Of a stretch of DNA of 64,000 nucleotides, positions 26,757 through 35,905 are shown one piece after another. Numbering within the stretch: position 1 is the stretch's first letter; each line of letters opens with the position of its first letter. The DNA is from Nostoc sp. JL34 (GTDB lineage: Bacteria; Cyanobacteriota; Cyanobacteriia; Cyanobacteriales; Nostocaceae), in NCBI RefSeq assembly GCF_017114945.1, contig NZ_JABXKQ010000032.1, positions 62,001 through 126,000 of the forward strand. The letters are read 5' to 3'. Below the pieces are notes generated by a model that was given only the letters and a program-made list of their open reading frames with translations, was not told the origin of the DNA and did no database searches. The translations under genes were made by a program, and so were the position numbers.

Positions 26757-28244
26757 ATGCTCAATCAAAACCAAACACCCTTATTAGATGCCTTAAAAGC
26801 CAATGCAACAAGACCTCACGCGCCTTTTTATACCCCAGGACATAAGCTAGGTAAGGGAATTTCTCAACCCTTGGCTGATTTATTTGGTAAAGCCGTCTTT
26901 CGCGCTGATTTAACCGAATTAGCAGATTTAGATAATCTCTTTTCACCCCAAGGCGTTATTCAAGAAGCACAACAACTGGCGGCTGAGGCATTTGGTGCTT
27001 CGCAAACATGGTTCCTTGTCAATGGTTCTACCTGTGGGATTGAAGCGGCAATTCTTGCTACCTGTGGCACGGGTGATAAAATCATTTTGCCTCGCAATGT
27101 CCATTCTTCTGCGATCGCAGGTTTAATTCTCTCAGGTGCAATACCAATTTTTCTTAATCCTGAATACGATCCAGTTTTAGATATTGCCCATAGCATCACG
27201 CCCAATGCTTTACAATCTGCACTCCAACAGCATCCTGATGCTAAAGCAGTGTTGACAGTTTATCCAACATATTACGGTGTTTGTGGAGATTTGAGTGCGA
27301 TCGCCAATATTACCCATCAATACAATATCCCTTTACTTGTAGATGAGGCACACGGCGCACACTTTACCTTTCACCCAAAATTACCCACTCCAGCTTTAGT
27401 AGCAGGTGCAGATTTAACTGTACAATCCATCCACAAAGTGCTTGGTGCAATGACACAAGCATCAATGCTGCACATTCAAGGTAATAGGATAGATTGCGAT
27501 CGCATCAGTAAAGCTTTGCAGCTCGTACAATCTACCAGTCCCAGTTATTTACTTTTAGCTTCTTTAGATGCAGCGCGTCAGCAAATGGCACTCCACGGAA
27601 AAATGCTGATGTCTCGCGCTTTGCAACTTGCTAATGAAGCTAGAACAAAAATCAATCAAATTCCTGGATTATCTGTTTTACAGATTCCTATCCCCCCTTA
27701 TCAAGGAGGTTTGAGGGGATCTCTCGGCTTTGTGGCTTTAGACGAAACGCGACTAACTGTCACTGTTTCTGGTTTAGGCTTAACCGGATTTGAAGCAGAT
27801 GAAATTCTCGATGAAAAATTTGCTGTCACAGCTGAATTCGCCTCATTGCAACATCTCACCTTTATCATTAGTTTGGGCAACACCCTAGCTGATATTGAGC
27901 AATTAGTGCAAGGTTTTACCACTCTTGCCAAAGAATATCGCCGAACCAACTTGAATGTTAAAAGCCATATTTGGCAGAATCTTTTCACAACACAGTGTCA
28001 TACTTTATGCTGTTCTCCCCGTGAAGCCTTTTTTGCTGTCAGTGAAATACTACCTTTGACACAGACTAATAAACGCATCTGTGCCGAAATCGTCTGTCCC
28101 TATCCTCCAGGAATTCCTGTGTTAATGCCAGGAGAAGTCATCACTAAACCTATCCTTGAATATCTGCAACAAATCCAGGCAATGGGTGGATTTATCAGTG
28201 GTTGCAATGACACTAGCCTCAAAACTTTTAAAGTTGTGAAATAA
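26757..28244 (+). CDS. Orn/Lys/Arg decarboxylase-family PLP enzyme
   Basis: 495 aa. The N-terminal FYTPGHKLGKG motif, VNGSTCGIEAAIL, the PLP-ring Asp in LLVDEAHGAH and the Schiff-base Lys227 in QSIHKVLGAMTQAS place it in the fold-I Orn/Lys/Arg decarboxylase family. The C-terminal domain is present (ICAEIVCPYPPGIPVLMPGE). The short form, without the N-terminal wing domain, is like Bacillus SpeA-type arginine decarboxylases. Likely converts arginine or lysine to the polyamine precursor; the exact substrate cannot be read. The VanX-like gene is divergent. Confidence 0.86.
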   Translation: MLNQNQTPLLDALKANATRPHAPFYTPGHKLGKGISQPLADLFGKAVFRADLTELADLDNLFSPQGVIQEAQQLAAEAFGASQTWFLVNGSTCGIEAAILATCGTGDKIILPRNVHSSAIAGLILSGAIPIFLNPEYDPVLDIAHSITPNALQSALQQHPDAKAVLTVYPTYYGVCGDLSAIANITHQYNIPLLVDEAHGAHFTFHPKLPTPALVAGADLTVQSIHKVLGAMTQASMLHIQGNRIDCDRISKALQLVQSTSPSYLLLASLDAARQQMALHGKMLMSRALQLANEARTKINQIPGLSVLQIPIPPYQGGLRGSLGFVALDETRLTVTVSGLGLTGFEADEILDEKFAVTAEFASLQHLTFIISLGNTLADIEQLVQGFTTLAKEYRRTNLNVKSHIWQNLFTTQCHTLCCSPREAFFAVSEILPLTQTNKRICAEIVCPYPPGIPVLMPGEVITKPILEYLQQIQAMGGFISGCNDTSLKTFKVVK

Positions 28245-28447
28245 CGTCTTAACTCCAAACTCCTAAATTATTGTTGATAAAAATTTAATTCATTTAGTCA
28301 ACAGTAAATATGCGGTTGAACGGACAAGTTAGGAGAAAATATACAGTAATTATGCCAGGTATGAAACTTCAATGAAAAGAGCTAGGAGACTAATGCGATC
28401 TTTGATTTATACCCATAGGATAATGTTGATGATTCATAAACTAGAAG

Positions 28448-29428
28448 ATGAAATCAAAAACCTATTATAGGCGGCTAGTAGCAGCTCCTATTGTAGTCAC
28501 TCTAGCGCTGGGTTTCTCAGCAAGAGCGAATGCAGTTGAGTTAGGCGCTGCCTCTGATTACAATGTATTTGTTTTGGGAGATATCTCTCAAAAATATACA
28601 GATATTGAAGGAAAACTTGCTGCTGGCGGTAACATTAATTTTGTCGGCGGACTCGGAAGCAGACTTTCTAACAATAGCGGTAACGTAGTAGTAGCTGGAC
28701 AAAATCTAACTCTGAGCAACGGTCAAGTCTACCACGGTAATGCTGTCTATGGAGGCAGCGCCAATGTGTCCAGCAATGTAGGATTTCCACAGGGAACTCT
28801 CAGCAAGAGCAATCCCATCGACTTCAATGAAGCAGGGAAAGAATTGCGAGGGCTATCTCAATATTTGGCAACCTTAACTCCTACTGGTAAAACAACAGTT
28901 CAACCTTGGGGTGCTATTAACCTTAGTGGCAGTGGTACTGCTTTCAATGTTTTTAATCTTGCAGGTTCATCTGTCTCCAAGACAAACTATTTTGAAATTA
29001 AGGGGGACACAAATTCAACTATCGTTGTCAATATCAGCGGTAAGGATGTGTCGCTGCAAAACTTTGGTTTTAATATCATTGGCACAGATAAACAAAAGGT
29101 AATCTACAACTTCTATGAAGCGACAAACATAACTGCCAGTGGGATTAGCATATTAGGTAGTATTCTTGCTCCTTTGGCTAATTTCAATTTTAATAACGGT
29201 CAAGTTAACGGCAACGTGGTAGTTGCTTCTTTGACAGGAAATGGCGAATCTCACAACTATCTGTTTAATGGTGATTTGCCGAATCTCCCAAGTAAGTACT
29301 ACACTCCGCCTAAGCCTCCCACTCGGACTCAAGTTCCAGAGCCTACAAATCTTCCAGGTTTAGGATTAGTTGCTGTAGTATTTGGTTTGTTTCGCTACAA
29401 ACGCAATCAAGCAACTTGTTTAAAATAA
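28448..29428 (+). CDS. Choice-of-anchor A family protein with PEP-CTERM anchor
   Basis: 326 aa. A signal peptide spans about residues 1-29 (hydrophobic core APIVVTLALGFSA, cleavage near ANA). The body is a beta-rich domain (LGAASDYNVFVLGDISQKYT, NVVVAGQNLTLSNGQVYHGN, ILGSILAPLANFNFNNGQVN) typical of the choice-of-anchor A family. The end has VPEPTNLPGLGLVAVVFGLF then RYKR: a PEP-CTERM sorting signal, recognised by an exosortase. It is exported and processed at the cell surface. Function unknown. A TTTACGC-like hairpin follows. Confidence 0.9.
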   Translation: MKSKTYYRRLVAAPIVVTLALGFSARANAVELGAASDYNVFVLGDISQKYTDIEGKLAAGGNINFVGGLGSRLSNNSGNVVVAGQNLTLSNGQVYHGNAVYGGSANVSSNVGFPQGTLSKSNPIDFNEAGKELRGLSQYLATLTPTGKTTVQPWGAINLSGSGTAFNVFNLAGSSVSKTNYFEIKGDTNSTIVVNISGKDVSLQNFGFNIIGTDKQKVIYNFYEATNITASGISILGSILAPLANFNFNNGQVNGNVVVASLTGNGESHNYLFNGDLPNLPSKYYTPPKPPTRTQVPEPTNLPGLGLVAVVFGLFRYKRNQATCLK

Positions 29429-29446
29429 TTAAAAATTTTTGGCAGC

Positions 29447-29493
29447 ATAGCGCATAAAGCGAACTTATTTACAGATTTTCGCTTATGCGCTAT
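29447..29493 (+). terminator. Stem-loop after the PEP-CTERM gene
   Basis: ATAGCGCATAAAGCGAA (29447-29463) pairs with TTCGCTTATGCGCTAT (29478-29493), with one bulged base, followed by TTCCTT. Confidence 0.6.
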
Positions 29494-29563
29494 TTCCTTG
29501 CTCTCTACCTTCTACAATAAGGATAGACTTTATTGAGATTTGTATAGTTGGGGATCAGCTGTC

Positions 29564-30583
29564 ATGGCTCCCGCCGTTTTCATTCAAAATTTGCAAAAGC
29601 GCTACGGTACAGTGGTTGCCGTCCAAGATGTTTCCTTTCAGGTAGAACCAGGAGAAATCTTTGGTTTACTTGGCCCCAATGGTGCTGGGAAAACTACTAC
29701 CTTGCGTGCCTTATGTACGCTGACCACACCGGATGCTGGCAAAATCGAAGTATCTGGTATTTCTGTATTAGATAATCCCAGAGTCGCAAGACAACGACTA
29801 GGCTACGTAGCTCAGGAAGTCGCTATAGATAAGGTGTTGACTGGAAAAGAACTGCTGCAATTGCAAGCAGCACTTTATCACCTCCCAGGCACAGTAGCCA
29901 AACAGCGCATTGAGACGGTATTAGATTTACTCGGTTTGCAAGAATACGCCAACAAAAAGACAGGTACATACTCAGGTGGTTTACGCAAGCGCCTAGACTT
30001 GGCTGCTGGATTACTCCATGCACCGGATGTTCTGGTATTGGATGAGCCAACTGTGGGACTTGACATAGAAACTCGTTTTGTGGTTTGGGATTTCCTGAGA
30101 AAATTACGCGCCTCTGGAACGACGGTAGTAATTACCAGCCATTACTTAGAAGAAATTGACGCTTTAGCCGATCGCGTGGCAATTATAGATCGCGGCGTCG
30201 TGATTGCAAGTGGTACACCTTCGCAATTGAAAGATCAAGTAGGGGGCGATCGCATCACCTTGCGAATCCGCGAATTTTCCCCCATTGAAGAAGCTGAAAA
30301 AGCTAAAAACCTCCTGAAACCTTTACCCTTTGTCCAAGAAGTCATCATCAACAGCGCTCAAGGTAATTCCCTCAACTTGGTAGTGACACCTCAGAATGAT
30401 GTTCTCATTAACATACAGCAAGCGCTCAATAGTGCTGGCTTGCCCACATTTGGCATCGCCCAATCTCGCCCCAGTCTCGATGACGTTTATCTCGCCGCCA
30501 CAGGACGCACCTTATCGGATGCAGAACTTGCAGCCGTCGCCACCCGCGATCCCAAAGCTGAGAAGAAGCAGAATATGAGATAG
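29564..30583 (+). CDS. ABC transporter ATP-binding protein (ABC-2 exporter)
   Basis: 339 aa from the ATG at 29564; a TTG eight codons upstream is less likely. Walker A is GPNGAGKTT, the signature is YSGGLRKRLDLA, Walker B is VLVLDEPTVGLDIE and the switch His is in VITSHYLEE. The C-terminal extension (about 220-339) is of the type seen in drug/daunorubicin exporter ATPases. It pairs with the membrane subunit at 30737; the two are separated by 150 bp of heptamer repeats. The substrate is unknown. Confidence 0.92.
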   Translation: MAPAVFIQNLQKRYGTVVAVQDVSFQVEPGEIFGLLGPNGAGKTTTLRALCTLTTPDAGKIEVSGISVLDNPRVARQRLGYVAQEVAIDKVLTGKELLQLQAALYHLPGTVAKQRIETVLDLLGLQEYANKKTGTYSGGLRKRLDLAAGLLHAPDVLVLDEPTVGLDIETRFVVWDFLRKLRASGTTVVITSHYLEEIDALADRVAIIDRGVVIASGTPSQLKDQVGGDRITLRIREFSPIEEAEKAKNLLKPLPFVQEVIINSAQGNSLNLVVTPQNDVLINIQQALNSAGLPTFGIAQSRPSLDDVYLAATGRTLSDAELAAVATRDPKAEKKQNMR

Positions 30584-30734
30584 GGACTGGGGACTGGGGA
30601 CTGGGGAGGAGTTTTGCCAATACCCAATCCAAAATCCCTAATCCAAAATCCCTAATCCCCAATCCCCAATCCCCATTACCCCTTATCCCCAGAGGGGGCC
30701 CCACCTTCCCCAATCCCCAATCCCCAATCCCCAA
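30584..30734. repeat. GGGGACT / CCCCAAT heptamer tracts
   Basis: GGGACTGGGGACTGGGG-type heptamers at 30584-30610, then AATCCCTAATCC and CCCCAATCCCCAATC runs at 30622-30734 form an inverted pair between the two ABC genes. The last heptamer ends 3 bp before the permease ATG. Confidence 0.85.
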
Positions 30735-30736
30735 TC

Positions 30737-31624
30737 ATGAGTGTTACTCCTAAATCTGATATAAATTGGCAGCCACTAGCATCGCCGCAAGCAGATGCTA
30801 ATGCTGCACCTAACTTTTTCGGTGAATTGGTACAAGAGACGCTGGCTTTAACTCGTCGCTTGTTTATTCAGTTGCAACGCCGTCCCTCATCTTTGGTTGC
30901 CGGAATTATTCAACCAGTAATGTGGTTGATACTATTTGGTGCTTTGTTCCAAAATGCTCCCAAAGGTATATTTGGCAACACAACAAATTACGGACAATTT
31001 TTAGCTGCCGGCATAATTGTGTTTACAGCCTTTGCTGGGGCGCTAAATGCTGGTTTGCCGGTAATGTTTGACCGCGAGTTCGGCTTTTTGAATCGTTTGC
31101 TAGTAGCACCCTTAGCATCGCGGTTTTCCATTGTCTTTGCCTCAGCTATCTTCATCATCAGCCAAAGTTTGTTGCAAGCAGCGGTGATTGTAGCAGCGGC
31201 AGCGTTCTTGGGGGCTGGACTACCAGATGCAGTAGGTTTAAGTGCGATCGCTGTTATTGTCTTACTCTTAGCTTTGGGTGTAACAGCCATCTCCCTTGGT
31301 TTAGCTTTTGCTCTACCCGGACACATCGAATTGATCGCAGTGATTTTTGTCACGAACCTCCCATTATTATTCGCTAGTACTGCTTTAGCACCTCTATCCT
31401 TCATGCCTCAGTGGTTACAGGTTATCGCTACCCTGAATCCTCTCAGCTATGCGATCGAACCAATTCGCTATCTCTATCTCCACAGTAGTTGGGGACTAGG
31501 TAGTGTAGTAATGCAGGCTCCTTGGGGTGATGTTACCTTTGGGGGAGCGTTGCTAGTGTTATTTGGCTTTGCCCTAGTCGCCTTACTAAGTATTCAACCC
31601 CAACTGCGACGAACTCTGGCTTAA
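30737..31624 (+). CDS. ABC-2 type transporter permease
   Basis: 295 aa with six hydrophobic segments. QRRPSSLVAGIIQPVMWLIL and the ABC-2 signature-like region (LPLLFASTALAPLSFMPQWL, ATLNPLSYAIEPIRYLY) mark the family. It forms the membrane half of the exporter whose ATPase is at 29564. Inner (plasma) membrane. A long soluble N-terminus of about 50 residues precedes the first helix. Confidence 0.92.
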   Translation: MSVTPKSDINWQPLASPQADANAAPNFFGELVQETLALTRRLFIQLQRRPSSLVAGIIQPVMWLILFGALFQNAPKGIFGNTTNYGQFLAAGIIVFTAFAGALNAGLPVMFDREFGFLNRLLVAPLASRFSIVFASAIFIISQSLLQAAVIVAAAAFLGAGLPDAVGLSAIAVIVLLLALGVTAISLGLAFALPGHIELIAVIFVTNLPLLFASTALAPLSFMPQWLQVIATLNPLSYAIEPIRYLYLHSSWGLGSVVMQAPWGDVTFGGALLVLFGFALVALLSIQPQLRRTLA

Positions 31625-31664
31625 AAAGATAAAATAGATAAATTTTAGGTAGGGTCAAAACCCC

Positions 31665-32063
31665 ATGAAAAAACCATTTTTACAAATTCCTAGACTCTTT
31701 GTAGCTACCGTAGCAGGAATTAGCTTTGCTTCTTTGCTCATGGCTCAACCCAGTTCGGCTCAAATCAGCAGCCCAACGGATGCTTTTCCCAGCAATACTA
31801 CAACAGACCAAAATACCGATCCTTTCTCCCGTTCCAACTCAGACAATTTTAATATGTTTGATCTGATTCATCGGGCAAATTTCGGGACTCTCAACTGGGA
31901 TTCTAACCAACAGAACGAAGAACTAAACTCAGCAGCAGCAGCCTTTAAAGCAAGGCAACAAAAACTAATTCAAGGTCAACAACAGCAACCAACCCTCAGT
32001 TTGCCAACGGTTACACAACCATCAGTGACGCCGCCATTGGTGACACCACCATCAGGTAACTGA
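31665..32063 (+). CDS. Secreted hypothetical protein
   Basis: 132 aa. Signal peptide at about residues 1-33 (VATVAGISFASLLMA, cleavage after SSA). The mature part is short, rich in Asn, Gln, Ser and Thr and ends in a Pro/Thr/Val-rich tail (TVTQPSVTPPLVTPPSGN). The FDLIHRANFGTLNWDSNQQN segment is the only part that looks structured. Known to me only as a cyanobacterial hypothetical. It may follow the ABC permease on one transcript (40-bp gap). Confidence 0.65.
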   Translation: MKKPFLQIPRLFVATVAGISFASLLMAQPSSAQISSPTDAFPSNTTTDQNTDPFSRSNSDNFNMFDLIHRANFGTLNWDSNQQNEELNSAAAAFKARQQKLIQGQQQQPTLSLPTVTQPSVTPPLVTPPSGN

Positions 32064-32076
32064 ATCCAACAAAGAA

Positions 32077-32100
32077 CCCCAAGCCTCTAGAGGCTTGGGG
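32077..32100. terminator. Bidirectional terminator (perfect 24-bp palindrome)
   Basis: CCCCAAGCCTCT is followed directly by its exact reverse complement, between two convergent genes. It can serve transcripts from both sides. Confidence 0.7.
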
Positions 32101-32128
32101 CTAAGACTATTTAAAAAATCCTGAATTA

Positions 32129-32569
32129 TCAGATCAGCCCAAGTGCAGCTAAAACATCGCTAGCATGGGTGGTGGTATTTACAGCACTGTCAACATGGGT
32201 AATTTTACCGCTGGGGTCAATTACGTAGGTGACGCGCTTGGCATAACCGCCGCCATCCACATCGAAAGCTTTGATTAGGGATTTGTCGCTATCAGCCAGT
32301 AGGGGAAAATTCAAATTATATTTTTGGGTGAATGCTTGATGGGAGACTTCATCATCTGCACTAACTCCCAAGATGACAATATCTTTACCTTGATATTGAG
32401 ACTGGGCATCCCGAAAACTACAGGCTTGTTTGGTGCAACCTGGCGTGTCATCTTTGGGGTAAAAATACAAAACAACCGTCTTTCCGGCAAAATCAGATAA
32501 CGAGACTGTGTTGCCGTTTGTATCTTTGGCGGTAAATGCAGGTGCATCCGTACCAACTGCTAGAGGCAT
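32129..32569 (-). CDS. Peroxiredoxin Q / BCP-type thiol peroxidase
   Basis: 146 aa. The peroxidatic Cys45 is in the PGCTKQAC motif, with the resolving Cys50 five residues on, the atypical two-cysteine PrxQ pattern. Reduces hydroperoxides using thioredoxin. DTPGCT and the PLLADSDKSLIKAFDV stretch are family hallmarks. No signal peptide, so cytosolic. Multiple Prx genes are normal in cyanobacteria. Confidence 0.93.
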   Translation of the reverse strand: MPLAVGTDAPAFTAKDTNGNTVSLSDFAGKTVVLYFYPKDDTPGCTKQACSFRDAQSQYQGKDIVILGVSADDEVSHQAFTQKYNLNFPLLADSDKSLIKAFDVDGGGYAKRVTYVIDPSGKITHVDSAVNTTTHASDVLAALGLI

Positions 32570-32763
32570 AATTAACCTTTCCTGTTTCAGATTGTTGATG
32601 CACTTGAAATTTTACATTAATTTATAATGTTTAAATATAATTACTAAAAAATAGCAGAACTATACTTTAGGTAACTAATTTTGGTTTAATTGGGTATCTG
32701 GTACAAGAAAAAATATATTCTTAAATTAATCTTTTTGAAAAGAAAAATTTCTACCCATACACA

Positions 32764-33168
32764 ATGCCTGCTGTTGATTCCCAAAACCCAAATATATTTG
32801 TCTATCCTCGAAGCACAGTAGAAAGAGCCGAGCGATCGCTCGTGTGTTCGCCCTTTAATGTATCTTTATTTGAAGTGATGGGACACCAGAGTGTGTCATT
32901 AACTGCGATCGCCCTAGAAAATGGACTCAAGCAGGGCTATACTAAACGCCCTTTATCAGAATTAGCCTGTGATAACGCTTTGGGCTGGCTGATTCAAGTG
33001 GGTGTATTGCGGCGAGAAGTCGATGGTCAGGGAATTACAGATAGTTTTCGCCTCACTCCCTTGGGACGTCAGTTAGTGGAACAATATCAGGGGAAAAATT
33101 GGCGGACTCCTTCATGGCGCGATCGTTTATCCGATATTGTGATTCATTGGTTACGGATACCTTTTTAG
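32764..33168 (+). CDS. Conserved cyanobacterial protein, possible winged-helix fold
   Basis: 134 aa. The middle (ACDNALGWLIQVGVLRREVD followed by DSFRLTPLGRQLVEQYQG) resembles a winged-helix wing and final helix, as in small MarR/HTH-like proteins. It is not a recognised named regulator. The C-terminus (WRDRLSDIVIHWLRIPF) is amphipathic. Stands alone; function not assigned. Confidence 0.65.
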   Translation: MPAVDSQNPNIFVYPRSTVERAERSLVCSPFNVSLFEVMGHQSVSLTAIALENGLKQGYTKRPLSELACDNALGWLIQVGVLRREVDGQGITDSFRLTPLGRQLVEQYQGKNWRTPSWRDRLSDIVIHWLRIPF

Positions 33169-33530
33169 AATAAAAAACCCAAGAGTTAGGATTAAGGGAT
33201 CAAAGGGAACAATATATACGGAAACATCACATCTATTCATGAAGTCTTTACCATAATCATCTAATTTAAATTTGTGATGGGTATGGGGTATGGGGCAAAA
33301 CAGTTTCGTTAGCGGTAGCGAGGCGTTTAGCCCGTTCCAACTATAGAAGTGAGATTCCCTACTCAGCACTATTGAGGGGTATTGGGCATTGGTATTAGTT
33401 CTTCTCTCCCTGCCTCCCTTGCTCTCCCGCTTGGATCTTTCCCTGCTTTTTTAACTGATGGATGAATTGTCAGATGACTATTCACTCCTAAAATTCCACC
33501 CTTATCTTGAAAAACTAACTAATAGCAACT
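33169..33530. other. Gap with dispersed-repeat fragment
   Basis: No gene. GCGAGGCGTTTAGCCCGTTCC at 33318-33338 shares GGCGTTTAGCCCG with a segment inside the copper ATPase gene (about 47994-48008). The rest is non-coding. Confidence 0.4.
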
Positions 33531-35015
33531 ATGAAATCAATTATGGTAGTGGGGACAACATCCCATGCAGGGAAATCACTTTTAACTACAGCTATTTGTC
33601 GTATTCTGTCGCGGCGTGGCTGGCGAGTGGCTCCCTTTAAAGGTCAAAATATGGCTTTAAATGCTTATGTCACTGCCAGTGGTGGAGAAATTGGCTATGC
33701 CCAAGCAGTGCAAGCTTGGGCGGCCGGAGTTGTGCCTTGGGTAGAAATGAACCCAATTTTACTCAAACCCCAAGGGGATATGACTTCCCAAGTAATTATT
33801 AAAGGCAGGTCTGTAGGCAAAGTGAGTGCCTCAGATTACTATGAGCAATATTTTGAACTGGGGTGGCGGACAATTGAAGAATCCTTACAGCATTTAGGAA
33901 CAGAATTTGACTTGCTGGTTTGTGAAGGTGCTGGTAGTCCAGCCGAGATTAACCTCAAGCACCGCGACTTAACTAATATGCGGGTGGCAAAATATTTGAA
34001 TGCGCCAACCATGTTAGTGGTTGATATTGACCGGGGTGGTGCTTTTGCCCATGTGGTAGGTACTCTAGAGTTATTGGAACCAGATGAACGCGCCTTAATT
34101 AAGGGTGTAGTCATTAACAAGTTTCGAGGACAGCGATCGCTCCTAGATCCGGGGATAAAATGGTTAGAAGAACGCACGGGTATCCCTGTTGTTGGTGTTA
34201 TACCTTATTTGCAAGAAATGTTTCCAGCAGAAGACTCTCTTGACCTGCTAGAACGTCAATCGTCGTCAAATAAAGCTCAAACTGACCTCAACATTGCCGT
34301 CATCCGCTTACCAAGAATTGCCAACTTCACTGACTTTGACCCACTGGAATCAGAAAGTACAGTTTCAGTTAAATACTTAAGTCCTAAGCAAGATTTAGGA
34401 CATCCTGATGCCGTAATTATCCCAGGGACAAAGACCACAATTGCCGATTTACTACTGCTGCAAAAAAGCGGTATGGCAGAAGCTATCCAACACTATGCTG
34501 CTTCTGGCGGAACGGTTTTAGGTATCTGTGGTGGCTATCAAATGCTTGGTCAAATCATCGCCGACCCAGAAGGGATAGAGGGACAAGCTGGCAGATTTCA
34601 AGGGTTAAATCTTTTACCAATTAGAACTGTAATTACAGGACAAAAAATTGCCCGCCAGCGCCAAGTTAGCTCAAATTATCCGCAACAGGGCTTGCCAGTA
34701 AATGGCTTTGAAATCCACCAAGGGCGATCGCGTATCGAACAGCAAGGAATAGATCCCCAATCCTACCATGCCCTATTTGACGATATTAATTTAGGGTTAG
34801 TGGATAGTTGTCAATCGGTGTGGGGAAGTTACCTGCACGGGCTTTTTGACAACGGCCCTTGGCGACGGGCTTGGTTAAATCGCCTCCGTCAACAGCGCGG
34901 TTTAAAATCTTTGCCCACAGGTGTTGCTAACTATCGGGAACAGCGAGAGCAGATTTTGGACTCTCTAGCCACTGAAGTTGAAAGCCATTTAGACTTAAGT
35001 CCGTTTTTGTCTTAA
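33531..35015 (+). CDS. cobQ: Cobyric acid synthase
   Basis: 494 aa. Amidates adenosylcobyrinic acid a,c-diamide at four positions in B12 biosynthesis. N-terminal ATP-site SIMVVGTTSHAGKSLLTTAI, then FKGQNMALNAYVTASGGEIG and the LLVCEGAGSPAEINL motif; the C-terminal glutaminase domain has the nucleophile Cys in GTVLGICGGYQMLG and the His in GSYLHGLFDN. Full-length. No other cobalamin genes are adjacent. Confidence 0.96.
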   Translation: MKSIMVVGTTSHAGKSLLTTAICRILSRRGWRVAPFKGQNMALNAYVTASGGEIGYAQAVQAWAAGVVPWVEMNPILLKPQGDMTSQVIIKGRSVGKVSASDYYEQYFELGWRTIEESLQHLGTEFDLLVCEGAGSPAEINLKHRDLTNMRVAKYLNAPTMLVVDIDRGGAFAHVVGTLELLEPDERALIKGVVINKFRGQRSLLDPGIKWLEERTGIPVVGVIPYLQEMFPAEDSLDLLERQSSSNKAQTDLNIAVIRLPRIANFTDFDPLESESTVSVKYLSPKQDLGHPDAVIIPGTKTTIADLLLLQKSGMAEAIQHYAASGGTVLGICGGYQMLGQIIADPEGIEGQAGRFQGLNLLPIRTVITGQKIARQRQVSSNYPQQGLPVNGFEIHQGRSRIEQQGIDPQSYHALFDDINLGLVDSCQSVWGSYLHGLFDNGPWRRAWLNRLRQQRGLKSLPTGVANYREQREQILDSLATEVESHLDLSPFLS

Positions 35016-35030
35016 GCTAAAATTCCTTGA

Positions 35031-35094
35031 AATGTCATTTGTCATTGGTCATTAGTCATTTGCAAAGAACAAAGGACAACTGACAAATGACAAT
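35031..35094. repeat. Heptamer inverted repeat between cobQ and the ferredoxin gene
   Basis: GTCATTTGTCATTGGTCATTAGTCATTTG faces AAAGGACAACTGACAAATGACAA. Same family as 22194-22290 and 43241-43369. Confidence 0.7.
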
Positions 35095-35117
35095 ACTAAA
35101 TTAAATGCGTACCATTG

Positions 35118-35354
35118 ATGATTGTTCGTGTCCGCTTTTTACCAGATGATGTCACAGTCGATGCCGAAGTGGGAGAAGCCCTCTTAGATGTAGCAGACCG
35201 GGCTGGGGTATTTATTCCCACCGGTTGTCTCATGGGGTCTTGTCACGCTTGCACCGTCGAATTAGAGGATGGAGAAATCATCCGCGCTTGCATCACCGCA
35301 GTCCCGCCACGCGAGGAATTGACGATTAATTTGTTCAGCGACCCAACTTGGTAG
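35118..35354 (+). CDS. Small [2Fe-2S] ferredoxin
   Basis: 78 aa from the ATG at 35118; a TTG one codon earlier is also in frame. Cluster cysteines are Cys37, Cys42, Cys45 and Cys58 (GCLMGSCHACTVE then RACI), a C-x4-C-x2-C-x12-C spacing. The first three match plant-type ferredoxins, but the last gap is far shorter than the usual 29 or so residues. Likely an electron carrier with a modified fourth-ligand loop. Located 100 bp after cobQ. Confidence 0.82.
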   Translation: MIVRVRFLPDDVTVDAEVGEALLDVADRAGVFIPTGCLMGSCHACTVELEDGEIIRACITAVPPREELTINLFSDPTW

Positions 35355-35412
35355 TTTTTTTAACCCTATAAGTTCAAAATATCAGATGAGAAAGTAGAGG
35401 AGAAGAAACAAG

Positions 35413-35631
35413 ATGAGTAAGCTTAAATACCCAATGCTTATTCAATGGTCTGAAGAAGATAATTGTTTTTTGGTAGCATTTCCTGATTTTCCAGGACAAC
35501 GCTGGCGGACTCATGGCGATACTTATGAGTTAGCTGTGGCAAATGGAATTGAAGCTTTAGAGTCTCTAATTATTGCTTACAAAGCTACGGGTGATTCACT
35601 TCCAGAAGCAACAGTAAGTAGAGTGCGTTAA
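35413..35631 (+). CDS. HicB-like antitoxin (orphan)
   Basis: 72 aa. YPMLIQWSEEDNCFLVAFPD and EALESLIIAYKATGDSLPE match the HicB partial RNase-H fold. A strong GAGGAG ribosome site precedes the ATG. No HicA toxin gene was seen in the surrounding 300 bp on either strand, so it is a solitary HicB, which is common in cyanobacteria. Confidence 0.78.
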   Translation: MSKLKYPMLIQWSEEDNCFLVAFPDFPGQRWRTHGDTYELAVANGIEALESLIIAYKATGDSLPEATVSRVR

Positions 35632-35905
35632 GGCAATTGAGCAGGTGGTATGTAATGCTTCACAATTTGCGCGATCGCACGTTATTTTTAGTTGAAATAG
35701 TATTTTTACGTATTATTACTTAATTTTTGTGAAGGAGTAATTTGTATATTAGATTATCAGTATATGCCTTAATTATAAAATCGTGCGATCGTACTTGGTA
35801 ATGCTCACTAACCTAAAAAATTGCCAAAACCATTGACTATCTTTGAGTGTTAGGGCGAACTGAAGAGTTACAGTACACGTGTAAAATTATTTTGGAAATT
35901 ACATC

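Noticed and set aside
30426..30734. 102-codon minus-strand frame
   Set aside because: Made mostly of heptamer tract (GIGDWGLG-type) and antisense to the ABC gene.
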